A stretch of 64,000 nucleotides of DNA from Halomonas citrativorans. GTDB lineage: Bacteria > Pseudomonadota > Gammaproteobacteria > Pseudomonadales > Halomonadaceae. The position numbers were made by a program, and so were the translations under genes. Of the stretch, positions 25,994-35,387 are shown one piece after another. Numbering within the stretch: position 1 is the first letter of the stretch; each line of letters begins with the position of its first letter. The stretch is from assembly GCF_900163645.1 (NCBI RefSeq), contig NZ_FUKM01000017.1, forward strand, positions 62,001 through 126,000, read 5' to 3'. The notes under the pieces were generated by a model. That model worked only from the letters and a program-made list of their open reading frames with translations, had not been told where the DNA came from and did no database searches.

Positions 25994-27040
25994 ATGGTCA
26001 CCCGAAAAATGGTCACCCGAAAACTGCTGTATGCAAGCGTAATAGCCTTGCTAAGCACAGTAACGTACAGTAGCCCTGCCTTAGCCGACTCCCAGGAAGA
26101 AATTGAAGCGCGTATTCGTGAGCTCAATAGTGAACTCTACCAGCTTCAACAACAGCTAGATAACCAAGCAGCACTTGGCGACACGCCTTCAAAAGTAACG
26201 GTAGAGCAACCACCCGAAGTAGCCGCTCGTGAAGATATCATCGAACGCAGGCTGCTTGAGCAAGAATCAACACGTAATCCCTTTTCGATTACCACACACC
26301 GCCTTAACTACTTGTTTCCCGTCAGCTATAACGCAAAACCGAATGCTGAGAATTTTCGTAATATCACGACCGATTCAGACGCTGAGCGGTATGAGCTCAA
26401 GTTTCAGATAAGCGTTAAAGCAAATTTGGCAGAAAATATTTTCGGTGATGTAGGCGATCTCTATTTTGGCTATACCCAGCGCAGTTGGTGGCAGGCTTAC
26501 AATACCGATGCGTCCTCCCCGTTTAGGGAAACCAACTATGAACCCGAGCTGTTTATCGACTTCGATAATGCCTGGGATGCCCTTGGATGGGTAAACACGC
26601 GCAACCGGGTTGCTTTTAACCATCAGTCCAATGGACGTTCAGACCCCCTCTCGCGCAGTTGGAACCGCGTGTATCTGGAAAGTACGTTTCAGCGTGGCGA
26701 CTGGGCAGTAACGCTCGCTCCTTTTTGGCGCGTCCCTGAATCTGCCAGTGACGACGATAACCCTGATATTGAGCACTATATGGGCTATGGCGATATCCAT
26801 ATCGCCAAGCGGCTCAACAATAATCATGAAATCAGCACGTTACTACGAGGGAACCCGAGCGCAGGTAACTACGGCACTCAAATTGACTATAGTTGGCCTA
26901 CGTTTGGCAACCTGCGCGGACACATCCAGTATTACTATGGCTATGGTGAAAGCATGATTGACTATAATGATCGTGTTAATCGTCTAAGCATTGGTTTTAG
27001 TTTAAATCCCCTGTTTAGTGCGACGGGTTTGAACCGATAA
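25994..27040 (+). CDS. pldA: Outer membrane phospholipase A
   Basis: OMPLA is a 12-stranded outer-membrane beta-barrel enzyme that hydrolyses phospholipids that have reached the outer leaflet. The active-site block NHQSNGRSDPLSRSWNRVY is present, with His210 and Ser212 corresponding to E. coli His142/Ser144, and the Asn of SWNR completing the triad. Start: the ATG at 25994; a second ATG at 26009 lies in an exact 15-base duplication, so MVTRK is encoded twice. After the signal peptide (ending PALA) comes an unusual heptad-rich stretch (EEIEARIRELNSELYQLQQQ) predicted as a coiled coil, absent from E. coli OMPLA; it could help dimerisation, the active state of the enzyme. Confidence 0.92.
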   Translation: MVTRKMVTRKLLYASVIALLSTVTYSSPALADSQEEIEARIRELNSELYQLQQQLDNQAALGDTPSKVTVEQPPEVAAREDIIERRLLEQESTRNPFSITTHRLNYLFPVSYNAKPNAENFRNITTDSDAERYELKFQISVKANLAENIFGDVGDLYFGYTQRSWWQAYNTDASSPFRETNYEPELFIDFDNAWDALGWVNTRNRVAFNHQSNGRSDPLSRSWNRVYLESTFQRGDWAVTLAPFWRVPESASDDDNPDIEHYMGYGDIHIAKRLNNNHEISTLLRGNPSAGNYGTQIDYSWPTFGNLRGHIQYYYGYGESMIDYNDRVNRLSIGFSLNPLFSATGLNR

Positions 27041-27116
27041 AAAATGGCCTTGTCTATCATGTGTCGGCTGCTATGCTGATATAGATTAATTCATTCATTC
27101 GTCAAAGGAAGACAAA

Positions 27117-27449
27117 ATGGCTAAGCGTCAATTCGATACTGATCACCGCGCTGATCAGTGGAAAGAAGATCTGCGCCACTTAAGCGACACCGTAGAAGAA
27201 CTGGTTAACGCAACGTCCAAGGATGCCAGCGGCGAAATGCGCGACCTTCGTGCTCGTGCTGAAAGCCGTCTTAAAAGCGCCCGTGAACGCTTGGAAGCTC
27301 GCGGCGAGCGAATTTATGATGAAACCCGTGAAACGCTTTCAAATCAAGTCGACTGCTGTGATCGGTACGTACGCGAAAACCCGTGGTCCAGCATCGGTAT
27401 CGGCGCAGCCGTCGGTCTATTGGTAGGTATGCTGCTCGGACGCCGCTAA
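27117..27449 (+). CDS. DUF883 family protein (YqjD/ElaB-like)
   Basis: This is a 110-residue protein with a long, charged amphipathic helix (about 15-80), then PWSSIGIGAAVGLLVGMLLGRR, the single C-terminal membrane anchor typical of DUF883. E. coli YqjD and ElaB of this family bind ribosomes and tether them to the inner membrane in stationary phase. AAAGGAAGA precedes the ATG. It leads a three-gene block equivalent to E. coli yqjD-yqjE-yqjK; its TAA shares a base with the next ATG. Confidence 0.9.
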   Translation: MAKRQFDTDHRADQWKEDLRHLSDTVEELVNATSKDASGEMRDLRARAESRLKSARERLEARGERIYDETRETLSNQVDCCDRYVRENPWSSIGIGAAVGLLVGMLLGRR

Positions 27450-27853
27450 TGTCTTTGGGGCCAACCCAACGCGTATTTTCTGCCGCCAAGCGCTTAGTAA
27501 GGTCACTGGTTGCTAACAGTGAAACCCGACTGCGTTTGGCGGTTTTAGAATTAGAAGAAGAGCGCGCTCGTTTAGTCACACTGTTTCTGTTGACCGGCGC
27601 CAGCTTATTACTTTTATTGCTAGGTGTAATAACGCTTACCGCGCTAGTCATCGTGGTTTTTTGGGACTCTTATAGGCTGTTGGCGATCGGTGTCAGCGCG
27701 GGTGTCCTGATAGCAGCCAGTTTATTATTGGCGGCCATTGCTATTCGTCAGGCCAAACGGCATACGTTTTTAAAAGAAACGCTTAAACAACTAGCGGCTG
27801 ATCGTGCTCTGCTTGAGGTGAAAGGCGATGAAGCAAACCAACAAGAGCGTTAA
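27449..27853 (+). CDS. YqjE-type phage holin family membrane protein
   Basis: The protein has 134 residues. An N-terminal amphipathic region is followed by two long hydrophobic segments (about 45-65 and 75-97) and a charged tail, as in E. coli YqjE (holin superfamily 6). It is not evidence of a phage here. The start at 27449 is chosen because its ATG shares a base with the stop of the DUF883 gene; an in-frame start 22 codons earlier lies inside that gene. It overlaps the following gene by 26 bases. Confidence 0.87.
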   Translation: MSLGPTQRVFSAAKRLVRSLVANSETRLRLAVLELEEERARLVTLFLLTGASLLLLLLGVITLTALVIVVFWDSYRLLAIGVSAGVLIAASLLLAAIAIRQAKRHTFLKETLKQLAADRALLEVKGDEANQQER

Positions 27854-28145
27854 GCCGGCCAACCGCCCTGAGCGTATAAGCCGTGCGGAACGCAAAGCAG
27901 CATTACTTGCACAGCTTGAGCAGCAGCGCGTTGATATTTTGGTATGCAGCGATTATCTACAGCGTTCGGCCTCCCCACTTGATCAAAAGTGGCGCAGCAT
28001 CAAGCTGCCACTTTATGCCGCTGGCGGCCTACTCGCCTACAAATTTTTACGCAGACCGGGCGGAGTAATGGCAGCAGGTAGAAAAGCGCTTGCAGGCTAT
28101 ATGCTATTTCGCAAATTGAAGCTGCTTTCTAACGTTGTTACTTAA
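27828..28145 (+). CDS. YqjK-like small protein
   Basis: This 105-residue basic protein completes the yqjD-yqjE-yqjK-like block. RISRAERKAALLAQLEQQRVDILVCSDYL near the N-terminus is the region that resembles YqjK; a weakly hydrophobic segment (LPLYAAGGLLAYKFL) follows. The start overlaps the end of the yqjE-like gene, within GAGGTG-rich sequence that can serve as its ribosome binding site. Function is unknown; the genetic linkage suggests a common stationary-phase or envelope role. Confidence 0.8.
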   Translation: MKQTNKSVKPANRPERISRAERKAALLAQLEQQRVDILVCSDYLQRSASPLDQKWRSIKLPLYAAGGLLAYKFLRRPGGVMAAGRKALAGYMLFRKLKLLSNVVT

Positions 28146-28165
28146 TGCCGGGCCGCACAAGCGGC

Positions 28166-29350
28166 CTAGCAAGCTTGCCCACAAGCAACCCCACTCGCCC
28201 ACGCCCACTGAAAGTTATACCCTCCAAGTTCACCGGTTACATCCAGCACTTCTCCTATAAAGCGCAGTTGAGGCACATCTTTCACCTCAAACGTTTTCGA
28301 TGAGATAGCGTCTGTATTGATCCCTCCCATGGTTACCTCTGCCGTACGCCACCCTTCAGTGCCCGCTGGTTTAAGCTGCCATTGGTTAAGCCGATAGGCC
28401 CATTGATCTACTTCATCGTTACTGTATTGAGCAAGCGGCGCTGCCTGATTCGCGTCTGGGTACCACTCTAAAAGTGCCTGTGCAAAGCGTTTGGGAAAGC
28501 GCTCTCCCAGCCAGGTGGATAACTGACGTTTGGGTGTTGTTTGACGCGCCTCACGCAGTGACGCGGCGGCATCCTCGCCCGGCAATGTATCAATCTCTAT
28601 GGAGGAACCGGGCTGCCATACGCTGGATATCTGTAGCATAGAGGGGCCCGACAAGCCCCGGTGCGTGAACAGCATCGGCTCAACAAACCGCCGCCCTGCA
28701 CAGCTCACCGCGACAGGCAAGCTGAGTCCGGAAAGTGCAGCACTGCGCTCCTTCCAGAAATCACTCAGGGCAAAAGGCACTAGCCCAGGCCGAGTAGGTA
28801 ACACGTCCAGGCCAAACTGGCGTGCAAGCTCATAACCAAACCCGGTGGCGCCCATCGTGGGAATCGATAAGCCGCCGCTCGCCACCACGACAATCCCAGC
28901 ATCAATGCTCCCCATCGATGTCATCAGGCGCATGGCGTCACCTTGCCTGGTGACTGTCTTGATCTGGGTATTTAGGGTTATCTCCACGCCCGCCCATTCG
29001 CACTCGGTCCATAGCACTCGCACAATTTCTTTAGCCGACGTTGCACAGAATAGCTGCCCAGGGGCTTTTTCCACGTACTCGACGCCATGCCGGTCAACCA
29101 GCTCTACAAAGTGTTCCGGCCGATAGCGCTTAAGCGCGGAAATACAAAAATGCGGATTTTCAGAGTAAAAATGCTGAGGTGTGGTGCCAAGGTTGGTAAA
29201 GTTGCAGCGGCCACCGCCTGACATCAGTATCTTTTTACCTGCCTTGTTGGCGTGGTCGAGTACCAGCACGCGTCGGCCTGCATAACCAGCCTGTGCAGCG
29301 CACATTAGGCCTGCGGCACCGGCGCCGATAACCACGACATCATAAACCAT
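28166..29350 (-). CDS. HI0933/YhiN family flavoprotein
   Basis: This is a 394-residue NAD(P)/FAD-dependent oxidoreductase-like protein. The N-terminal dinucleotide fold is VVVIGAGAAGLMCAAQAG, followed by the family motif KILMSGGGRCNFTN, a central IPTMGATGFGYELA and a C-terminal GELLDVTGELGGYNFQWAWASG-type block that closes the FAD site. Members of this family are often annotated as aminoacetone oxidases or BaiN-like proteins, but the physiological reaction is not established. It stands alone, divergent from the RND efflux pair. Confidence 0.88.
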   Translation of the reverse strand: MVYDVVVIGAGAAGLMCAAQAGYAGRRVLVLDHANKAGKKILMSGGGRCNFTNLGTTPQHFYSENPHFCISALKRYRPEHFVELVDRHGVEYVEKAPGQLFCATSAKEIVRVLWTECEWAGVEITLNTQIKTVTRQGDAMRLMTSMGSIDAGIVVVASGGLSIPTMGATGFGYELARQFGLDVLPTRPGLVPFALSDFWKERSAALSGLSLPVAVSCAGRRFVEPMLFTHRGLSGPSMLQISSVWQPGSSIEIDTLPGEDAAASLREARQTTPKRQLSTWLGERFPKRFAQALLEWYPDANQAAPLAQYSNDEVDQWAYRLNQWQLKPAGTEGWRTAEVTMGGINTDAISSKTFEVKDVPQLRFIGEVLDVTGELGGYNFQWAWASGVACGQAC

Positions 29351-29482
29351 AGAGAATTGCTCTTGGGGGAGAAGACCCGCATTTTAACAGTTCAAGGCAA
29401 GGAGAAAATGTTTCTTCGCGTTTCATGACATCATATAAGAGTGCTAACCAGGATTACCTCCACGCCTGATACCGAGAAGCCT

Positions 29483-30562
29483 ATGTCCGCGTATGCCCGA
29501 CCGTATTTGCTTGTTTTGCTCACCGTTTTACTCTCAAGTCCCGCCCTGGGGCAAACCGCAGCACACCCCGCACCTTCTGTGATTGGCAGCCGCGCAGAAA
29601 TAATGACGTGGTCTGACCCACTGGAAGCCTTGGGCACCCTGCGTGCCGATGAGAGCGTTACGCTTTCTGCAACGGTCACCGATATTGTGGCCGAGATCAA
29701 TTTTGAGGATGGTGACCAGGTTGAACAGGGGCAAGTACTGATTCACCTTGACGATGCCGAAGAGCAAGCCCAGCTGCGCTCAGCTCAGGCCATCAGTGAC
29801 GAACGACGTAACACGCTTGGTCGTACCACCCAGCTACAGGAGCGCAACCTGGCCGCTCGGGCGGACCTGGAAGACTTTCAAGCACAGCTTCGCCAAGCGC
29901 AGGCCAACACGCAGGTTATCGAAGCGCGGCTTACCAACTACCAAATCAAAGCTCCTTTCAGCGGCCGCGTGGGGTTGCGTACCATTAGTACCGGCACACT
30001 GGTAACGCCCGGCATGGAATTGGTAACGCTCGACAAGCTGGATGTGATGAAACTTGATTTTAGCGTTCCTGAACGCTTTCTAAGCCGCCTCTCAATCGGG
30101 CTGCCGCTCAGTGCTACGACAGCAGCCTACCCCGACGACATATTTAGTGGCGATATTGCCAGTATCGGTACACGCATTGATCCTATCTCGCGAAGCGTTA
30201 ACGTGCGTGCCGTGCTTGAAAACCCGGATATGCGCCTTCGGCCGGGTATGTTGATGGAAGTGGTCGTTCAACAGCGCGTACGCGATGCCATCGTGCTGCC
30301 CGAAGCGGCACTCGAACCCAGTGGCGACCAACACCATGTCATGGTGATTGACCAAAGTGGCCCTACTCCGCGCCTTGAAAGGCACAGCGTAGTGATAGGT
30401 GAACGGCGCTATGGGCAGGTAGAAATTCTTGAAGGCGTTGAAGCAGGCGACCTGGTGGTTGTTCACGGATTGCAACTGGCAAGAGATGGGTTGGAAGTAC
30501 GTTTACTGGGCATCGTGGACGATGAAACGAGTATTCGCGCCTTATTGGAGGCCGATCGCTAA
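29483..30562 (+). CDS. RND efflux periplasmic adaptor (membrane fusion protein)
   Basis: This 359-residue adaptor bridges an inner-membrane RND pump and an outer-membrane channel. A signal peptide ends in PALGQ. The lipoyl half-motifs flank a short helical hairpin: VAEINFEDGDQVEQGQVLIHLDD, located near residue 70-92, and IKAPFSGRVGLRTIS after it. Beta-barrel and membrane-proximal domains follow. There is no lipobox Cys, so it is anchored by other means. The ATG at 29483 is preferred over a GTG at 29441 because the signal peptide starts there. The last codon overlaps the permease start. Confidence 0.9.
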   Translation: MSAYARPYLLVLLTVLLSSPALGQTAAHPAPSVIGSRAEIMTWSDPLEALGTLRADESVTLSATVTDIVAEINFEDGDQVEQGQVLIHLDDAEEQAQLRSAQAISDERRNTLGRTTQLQERNLAARADLEDFQAQLRQAQANTQVIEARLTNYQIKAPFSGRVGLRTISTGTLVTPGMELVTLDKLDVMKLDFSVPERFLSRLSIGLPLSATTAAYPDDIFSGDIASIGTRIDPISRSVNVRAVLENPDMRLRPGMLMEVVVQQRVRDAIVLPEAALEPSGDQHHVMVIDQSGPTPRLERHSVVIGERRYGQVEILEGVEAGDLVVVHGLQLARDGLEVRLLGIVDDETSIRALLEADR

Positions 30563-33500
30563 TGCGTCTATCGGACATTTCCGTACAGCGACCCGTGCTT
30601 GCCATGGTCATCGCCGCACTGATCATTGCCTTTGGCTTACTGGCGCTTAACCGGCTTCCTCTGCAAGAGTATCCCACCGTGGATCCTCCCATCGTTAGTA
30701 TTGATACCCGCTATCCGGGCGCTTCTGCCAATGTCGTCGAAACGCGCATTACCCAAGTATTGGAAGACCGAATTGCAGGCGTCGAGGGCATTGAGTTAAT
30801 CACCTCACGGAGCGAAGATGGCCGATCGCGCATTGAAATTGAGTTTGGCATTGAAATGGATATCAACGCGGCGGCGAACGATATCCGTGACCGAATTTCG
30901 GGCGCCTTGCGTAACCTGCCCGACGATGCCGACGCTCCGGAAGTCACCAAGGCCGATAGCAGCGAAGAGATTGTGGTATGGCTAAGCCTCTCGGGCGCCG
31001 ACTACTCAATTACCGAGCTTACGGATTACGCCAACCGCTTTCTGGTTGACAGCCTGTCTGTGCAACCAGGCGTTGCCCGCGTTCGTATCGGCGGTGGCCG
31101 GGACTATGCCATGCGCGTATGGCTGGACCGCAATGCGCTTGCCGCTCGCGGCCTGACCGTCGGCGATATTGAAGATGCCCTGCGCGCCGAAAACGTTGAG
31201 CTACCGGCAGGCTCCATCGAATCACAAGACCGCCAGTTTATCGTTCGCCTCCCGCGCAGCTTTGCAACTGCCGATGACTTTAAACGCCTGGCCCTTAATC
31301 AAAGTGATAATGGCTACCTGGTCCGATTGGCTGATGTTGCACGGGTAGAGGTCGGCTCTGTAGAAGATCGCTCCGTATTTCGCGCCAATGGCATTCCCAT
31401 GGTCGGGCTTGGCATCGTTATGCAGTCGACCGCTAATGTCATTGAGCTTTCAAGTGCAGTTCGGAATGAATTGGAGCGCCTTCAAGAGACGCTACCCGAG
31501 GGCATGACGCTTGGCCTAACCCATGATGCCTCGGTCTTTGTTTCCGGTGCCATTGAACAAGTCGTGATGACGCTGTTTATTGCCATGGGCCTGGTCGTCG
31601 TGGTGATCTTTTTATTCCTGGGTAATCTGCGGACCACGCTGGTGCCTGCCGTTACCGTTCCTATTGCGGTCATTGGGGCTTTTACCGCTCTTGCCGTAAT
31701 GAACTTTTCAATCAACTTACTCACTCTGCTGGCGCTGGTATTGGCGATTGGTTTGATTGTTGATGATGCTATTGTGGTACTGGAAAATATCAATCGCCGC
31801 ATGCACGACTATGGTGAAACGCCGCTGGTAGCCGCTTTTAGAGGAACACGCCAGATCGCGTTTGCGGTTATTGCCACCACGCTGGTGTTGGTCGCGGTAT
31901 TTGTTCCGTTAAGCATGCTGCAGGGCGACATCGGTCGGCTCTTTTCCGAGTTTGCCCTCACGATGGCGGCAGCCGTTGTTTTCTCGACACTCTTGGCGCT
32001 TACCCTAACTCCCATGATGGCGTCCAAGATTCTTAAACCTGGCATGCACGACAGCGCCGTGGGTAAAGGTGTCCAGTGGCTACTGGGTATTACTCAGCGA
32101 CGTTACCAGCGTATCCTTGAGTGGCTGCTTGCACGCAGTTGGATAGTTGTCGGGGTATTTGCGCTGTTGATCGCCATGACGGCATGGCTTGCCACCGAGC
32201 TACCCAATGAGTACACCCCACAAGAGGATCGTGGCAACTTTATCGTATTGGTGAATGGTCCTGAAGGCGCCACCTTCGATTACATGATGGACTACATGGA
32301 TGAAATCGAAGCACGACTTGCTCCCCTTATAGAAACGGGTGAGCTTGAGCGTGTGGTCGTACGTGCGCCACGCGGCTTTGGCAATATCGAGAATTTTAAC
32401 GGCGGTTTTGTCATCATCAATATGGCCGATTGGGGCAGCCGCCGCAGCGCATGGGAGGTAATAGATGACGTGCGAGCGCTGCTAAGGCCGCTGCCCGGCG
32501 TTCAGGCATTCCCCGTTATGCGTCAAGGCTTCGGACAACGCACACAAAAGCCTGTGCAGTTTGTGATTGGCGGCGGTAATTACGCAGAGCTCGCTCGCTG
32601 GCGCACCCTGCTGATGGACTATGTGCGGGAAGATAACCCACGCATTACTGCGCTTGAAAGCAACTATAACGAGACCCAGCCACAGCTAAGTGTCGAGATT
32701 AACTATGAACGGGCAGCAGCGTTGGGCGTAACGATTACCGAAATAGGCCGTACGCTTGAAGTACTGTTAGGCGGTCGCAACGTTACCCGCTACGTGGATA
32801 ACGGCGAAGAGTACGACGTGATTATCGAAGGTGATCGCGATCGGCAGAACAGCCCCCGCGCCCTGGATAATATACAGGTACGCTCGGCACGCTCTGGTGA
32901 ACTAATCCCTCTCGCAAGCCTCGTGACGCTTACCGACGTTGCTGGCGCCAGCACGTTAAACCGCTTTGACCGTATTCGAGCCATTACCATCGAGGCCAAC
33001 CTGGCTGACGGCTATCCGCTTGGCGAGGCGCTTGCATACCTACAAGCTACCGCCGACACGCTGCTGCCCGAAGAAGCACAAACCAATTTGGCAGGCCCTT
33101 CACGTGATTTTCAGCAGGCAAGTGGTGCGACCACCTTTCTGCTGGTGTTAGGTGCCATCGTGGTATTTCTAGTGCTGGCCGCTCAGTTTGAAAGCCTTAT
33201 CCACCCCCTTGTTATTATGCTGACGGTACCGCTTGCGATGAGCGGCGCTCTACTGGCCCTTTTGCTAAGCGGGCAGTCGCTTAACATTTATAGTCAGGTT
33301 GGCCTGGTACTATTGATTGGTCTGGCTGCCAAAAACGGTATTTTGATCGTCGAGTTTGCCAACCAGCTACGTGATGAGGGTAAAGCCTTTCGTACAGCGC
33401 TCATTGAAGCCTCCGTCACCCGGCTACGGCCTATTTTGATGACCGCAATTACCACCATGGCAGGTGCCATACCACTGATTATTTCAAGCGGACCAGGCGC

Positions 33501-33669
33501 TGAGTCCCGCCTGGTGATTGGCACGGTGATAATGGCAGGCGTTGGTGCGGCGACACTGTTCACGCTATTTGTAGTACCCGTTGCGTACGACCTTCTGGCA
33601 CGTCATACCGGCTCCCCCGGTGCGGTTAAACGGCGTCTGGAAGAGGAAATTTCCGACTCAGCCGGTTAG
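30562..33669 (+). CDS. RND efflux pump inner-membrane permease (HAE1-type)
   Basis: The protein has 1035 residues, with the twofold repeated layout of RND pumps: TM1, a large periplasmic domain, TM2-6, then the same again. Proton-relay acidic residues are in TM4 (LVLAIGLIVDDAIVVLEN), and GLAAKNGILIVEFANQLRDEG in the second half carries the conserved Lys. It opens with the typical MRLSDISVQRPVLAMV. It overlaps the adaptor gene (TAATG). Likely substrates are drugs, solvents or bile-like compounds, not decided by sequence. No outer-membrane factor gene adjoins; a TolC-type channel elsewhere is implied. Confidence 0.93.
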   Translation: MRLSDISVQRPVLAMVIAALIIAFGLLALNRLPLQEYPTVDPPIVSIDTRYPGASANVVETRITQVLEDRIAGVEGIELITSRSEDGRSRIEIEFGIEMDINAAANDIRDRISGALRNLPDDADAPEVTKADSSEEIVVWLSLSGADYSITELTDYANRFLVDSLSVQPGVARVRIGGGRDYAMRVWLDRNALAARGLTVGDIEDALRAENVELPAGSIESQDRQFIVRLPRSFATADDFKRLALNQSDNGYLVRLADVARVEVGSVEDRSVFRANGIPMVGLGIVMQSTANVIELSSAVRNELERLQETLPEGMTLGLTHDASVFVSGAIEQVVMTLFIAMGLVVVVIFLFLGNLRTTLVPAVTVPIAVIGAFTALAVMNFSINLLTLLALVLAIGLIVDDAIVVLENINRRMHDYGETPLVAAFRGTRQIAFAVIATTLVLVAVFVPLSMLQGDIGRLFSEFALTMAAAVVFSTLLALTLTPMMASKILKPGMHDSAVGKGVQWLLGITQRRYQRILEWLLARSWIVVGVFALLIAMTAWLATELPNEYTPQEDRGNFIVLVNGPEGATFDYMMDYMDEIEARLAPLIETGELERVVVRAPRGFGNIENFNGGFVIINMADWGSRRSAWEVIDDVRALLRPLPGVQAFPVMRQGFGQRTQKPVQFVIGGGNYAELARWRTLLMDYVREDNPRITALESNYNETQPQLSVEINYERAAALGVTITEIGRTLEVLLGGRNVTRYVDNGEEYDVIIEGDRDRQNSPRALDNIQVRSARSGELIPLASLVTLTDVAGASTLNRFDRIRAITIEANLADGYPLGEALAYLQATADTLLPEEAQTNLAGPSRDFQQASGATTFLLVLGAIVVFLVLAAQFESLIHPLVIMLTVPLAMSGALLALLLSGQSLNIYSQVGLVLLIGLAAKNGILIVEFANQLRDEGKAFRTALIEASVTRLRPILMTAITTMAGAIPLIISSGPGAESRLVIGTVIMAGVGAATLFTLFVVPVAYDLLARHTGSPGAVKRRLEEEISDSAG

Positions 33670-33715
33670 CGACGTGTTGCTACTTTCTTTCTAGAGGTAA
33701 AAAAGGCTATAGGTC

Positions 33716-33748
33716 AAAAAAAGGACGCCTCTTTAAAAAGAGGCGCCC
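33716..33748 (-). terminator. Rho-independent terminator
   Basis: GGACGCCTCTTT (33723-33734) pairs with AAAGAGGCGCCC (to 33748). On the minus strand the stem is followed by a run of seven T, so it should end the DUF3617 transcript. The stem could also end the RND transcript on the plus strand, with a weaker tail (TTCTC). Confidence 0.8.
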
Positions 33749-33771
33749 TTCTCAGGCATCAACGCAAGTGA

Positions 33772-34200
33772 TTATTCACATTCACCTACACGCTGACCTT
33801 CAATAGCGGTATTCATGGTCAGCTCGCCCATTGGCGACTGAGTGAGAATATCAACGCTGCCGCTGATTTGCTCGCCCATAAAGCTCATATCGCCATCAAT
33901 ATTGGCTTCACCACCCTCTGCGCGACATACCATGCTGTAAGAGAGACCGTCAGCACTCATTTCCTGATTGAGAAGCTCACAACCATCTTCTTCTTCGATA
34001 AACCCAAACTCGGCACCTTCAAGGTCATCCTGAGTAATACATTGACGCTCGGTTTCCGTTTGATCTGGAATATCCATGTCGCCACTAATGCTGGTCACGC
34101 TGACGAACTCCCACTCGCCTGGGGTAACATTCGGCGCTTCCGCCAAGGCGACCATCGGGAAGGCCAAAGTGGCCGCTACTACCATGTTTCGTAACATCAT
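33772..34200 (-). CDS. DUF3617 family periplasmic protein
   Basis: This 142-residue exported protein starts with a signal peptide ending VALA. The sequence then opens with APNVTPGEWEFVSVTS, the PGxWE motif that defines DUF3617, and has paired cysteines (QCITQ, DGCELL, MVCRAE, GECE) likely forming disulfides. The body is very acidic, as expected of a periplasmic protein in a halophile. The ATG at 34200 has GAGAG upstream; an in-frame GTG six codons earlier is less likely. Function is unknown. Confidence 0.85.
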   Translation of the reverse strand: MMLRNMVVAATLAFPMVALAEAPNVTPGEWEFVSVTSISGDMDIPDQTETERQCITQDDLEGAEFGFIEEEDGCELLNQEMSADGLSYSMVCRAEGGEANIDGDMSFMGEQISGSVDILTQSPMGELTMNTAIEGQRVGECE

Positions 34201-34337
34201 CGTTTCTCTCTTTAGCACGTTGAAAAACAGTCCGTGGAAAACCGCTTATATCCTACCTGATTCATCACCGCCATGCCCGGCTTCGCGCTGACTGCTACAC
34301 TGGCGCTAAGCTCCAAAACTTTTAAAGGTAGCTGCTT

Positions 34338-34547
34338 ATGCACGATGATGCCTTGGTAAACCACGATTTTAACTGCCCCTATTGCGATGCGCCTCTGACG
34401 TTTGTCATCGATACTTCTCAAGGCAGCCACGCCACGTGGGAAGACTGCCATCAATGCTGTGCGCCTATTCAACTTGAAATCATCATCTCGCCCATGACCG
34501 GCGAACTTGAAGCCGTGTTAACCGGCCGAGACGATGACGTTTTCTAG
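34338..34547 (+). CDS. CPXCG-motif cysteine-rich zinc-binding-like protein
   Basis: This small protein of 69 residues has FNCPYCDAPL near residue 12 and ATWEDCHQCCAPIQLEI near residue 32: two CxxC pairs that probably bind one zinc ion. This is the pattern of the CPXCG family of cysteine-rich proteins, found widely in Gammaproteobacteria. The role is unknown. A GGTAG-like sequence lies a few bases before the ATG. It is divergent from the DUF3617 gene and convergent with the putrescine transporter. Confidence 0.82.
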   Translation: MHDDALVNHDFNCPYCDAPLTFVIDTSQGSHATWEDCHQCCAPIQLEIIISPMTGELEAVLTGRDDDVF

Positions 34548-34565
34548 CCAGACGCCTCCTTATTG

Positions 34566-35387
34566 CTAATTTATTTGCCGCTTGGCTTCGCTACGACGCA
34601 TCAGGTACCACGCCAAAAACGTCACCAGCGATACCGTCAAAATAATCAACGTCGCCAGCGCGTTAATTTTCGGCGATACGCCCATGCGTACAGATGAAAA
34701 CACCACCATGGGCAGCGTATTGGCGCCAGGGCCTGACACGAAGCTTGCGATGACGAGGTCATCCAACGACAGAGTGAAGGCGAGCAGCCAGCCCGCCGCC
34801 AGCGCAGGGGCAATAATGGGTAGCGTGATAAAAAAGAACGTTTTAAGCGGTGGTGAACCTAAATCCATTGCCGCCTCTTCTATCGAGCTATCCAGCTCGC
34901 GCAGGCGCGCCGCCACTACGATGGCAACGTAAGCACTACAAAAGGTGGTATGCGCAATCCAAATAGTGCCTACACCCCGGTCGGCGGGCCAGCCTGTCAG
35001 CTGTGCCATTTGAACAAATAGCAGTAGCAGCGACAGTCCGGTAATGACCTCGGGCATGACAAGTGGTGCAGTTACCATGCTGGAAAGCGCCGTTTTTCCA
35101 CGAAAGCGACCAAAGCGCGTCATTACAAACGCCGCGACCGTTCCCAAACATACCGCCATGCTCGCGGCAAAAAACGCGATTTTTAGACTCGTCCATACTG
35201 CCGAGAGAATTTGTTGATCCTGGAACAGCGCCCCGTACCACTGGGTTGAAAAGCCTGCCCACACGGTAACGAGCCTGGATGAGTTGAAAGAGTACACCAC
35301 CAACACCGCCATCGGCAGATAGAGGAACACCAGGCCGAGTATCAGCATCACGGTTGAGAAATTCGGCCGCCGTCGTACTCCGCTCAT
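34566..35387 (-). CDS. potI: Putrescine/spermidine ABC transporter permease PotI
   Basis: This 273-residue inner-membrane permease has about six hydrophobic segments. The EAA loop appears as EEAAMDLGSPPLKTFFFITLP in the second half. Motifs such as YSFNSSRL and LSLDDLVIASFVSGPGANTLP are typical of PotI/PotC. The ATG overlaps the potH stop by four bases (ATGA). It is the last gene of the potFGHI operon, with a 19-bp gap to the CPXCG gene that converges on it. Polyamine specificity is inferred from the whole cluster. Confidence 0.92.
   Translation of the reverse strand: MSGVRRRPNFSTVMLILGLVFLYLPMAVLVVYSFNSSRLVTVWAGFSTQWYGALFQDQQILSAVWTSLKIAFFAASMAVCLGTVAAFVMTRFGRFRGKTALSSMVTAPLVMPEVITGLSLLLLFVQMAQLTGWPADRGVGTIWIAHTTFCSAYVAIVVAARLRELDSSIEEAAMDLGSPPLKTFFFITLPIIAPALAAGWLLAFTLSLDDLVIASFVSGPGANTLPMVVFSSVRMGVSPKINALATLIILTVSLVTFLAWYLMRRSEAKRQIN

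Noticed and set aside
27449..27853. Holin-family protein as evidence of a prophage
   Set aside because: It is the YqjE member of a chromosomal yqjD-yqjE-yqjK-like trio; no other phage gene is near.
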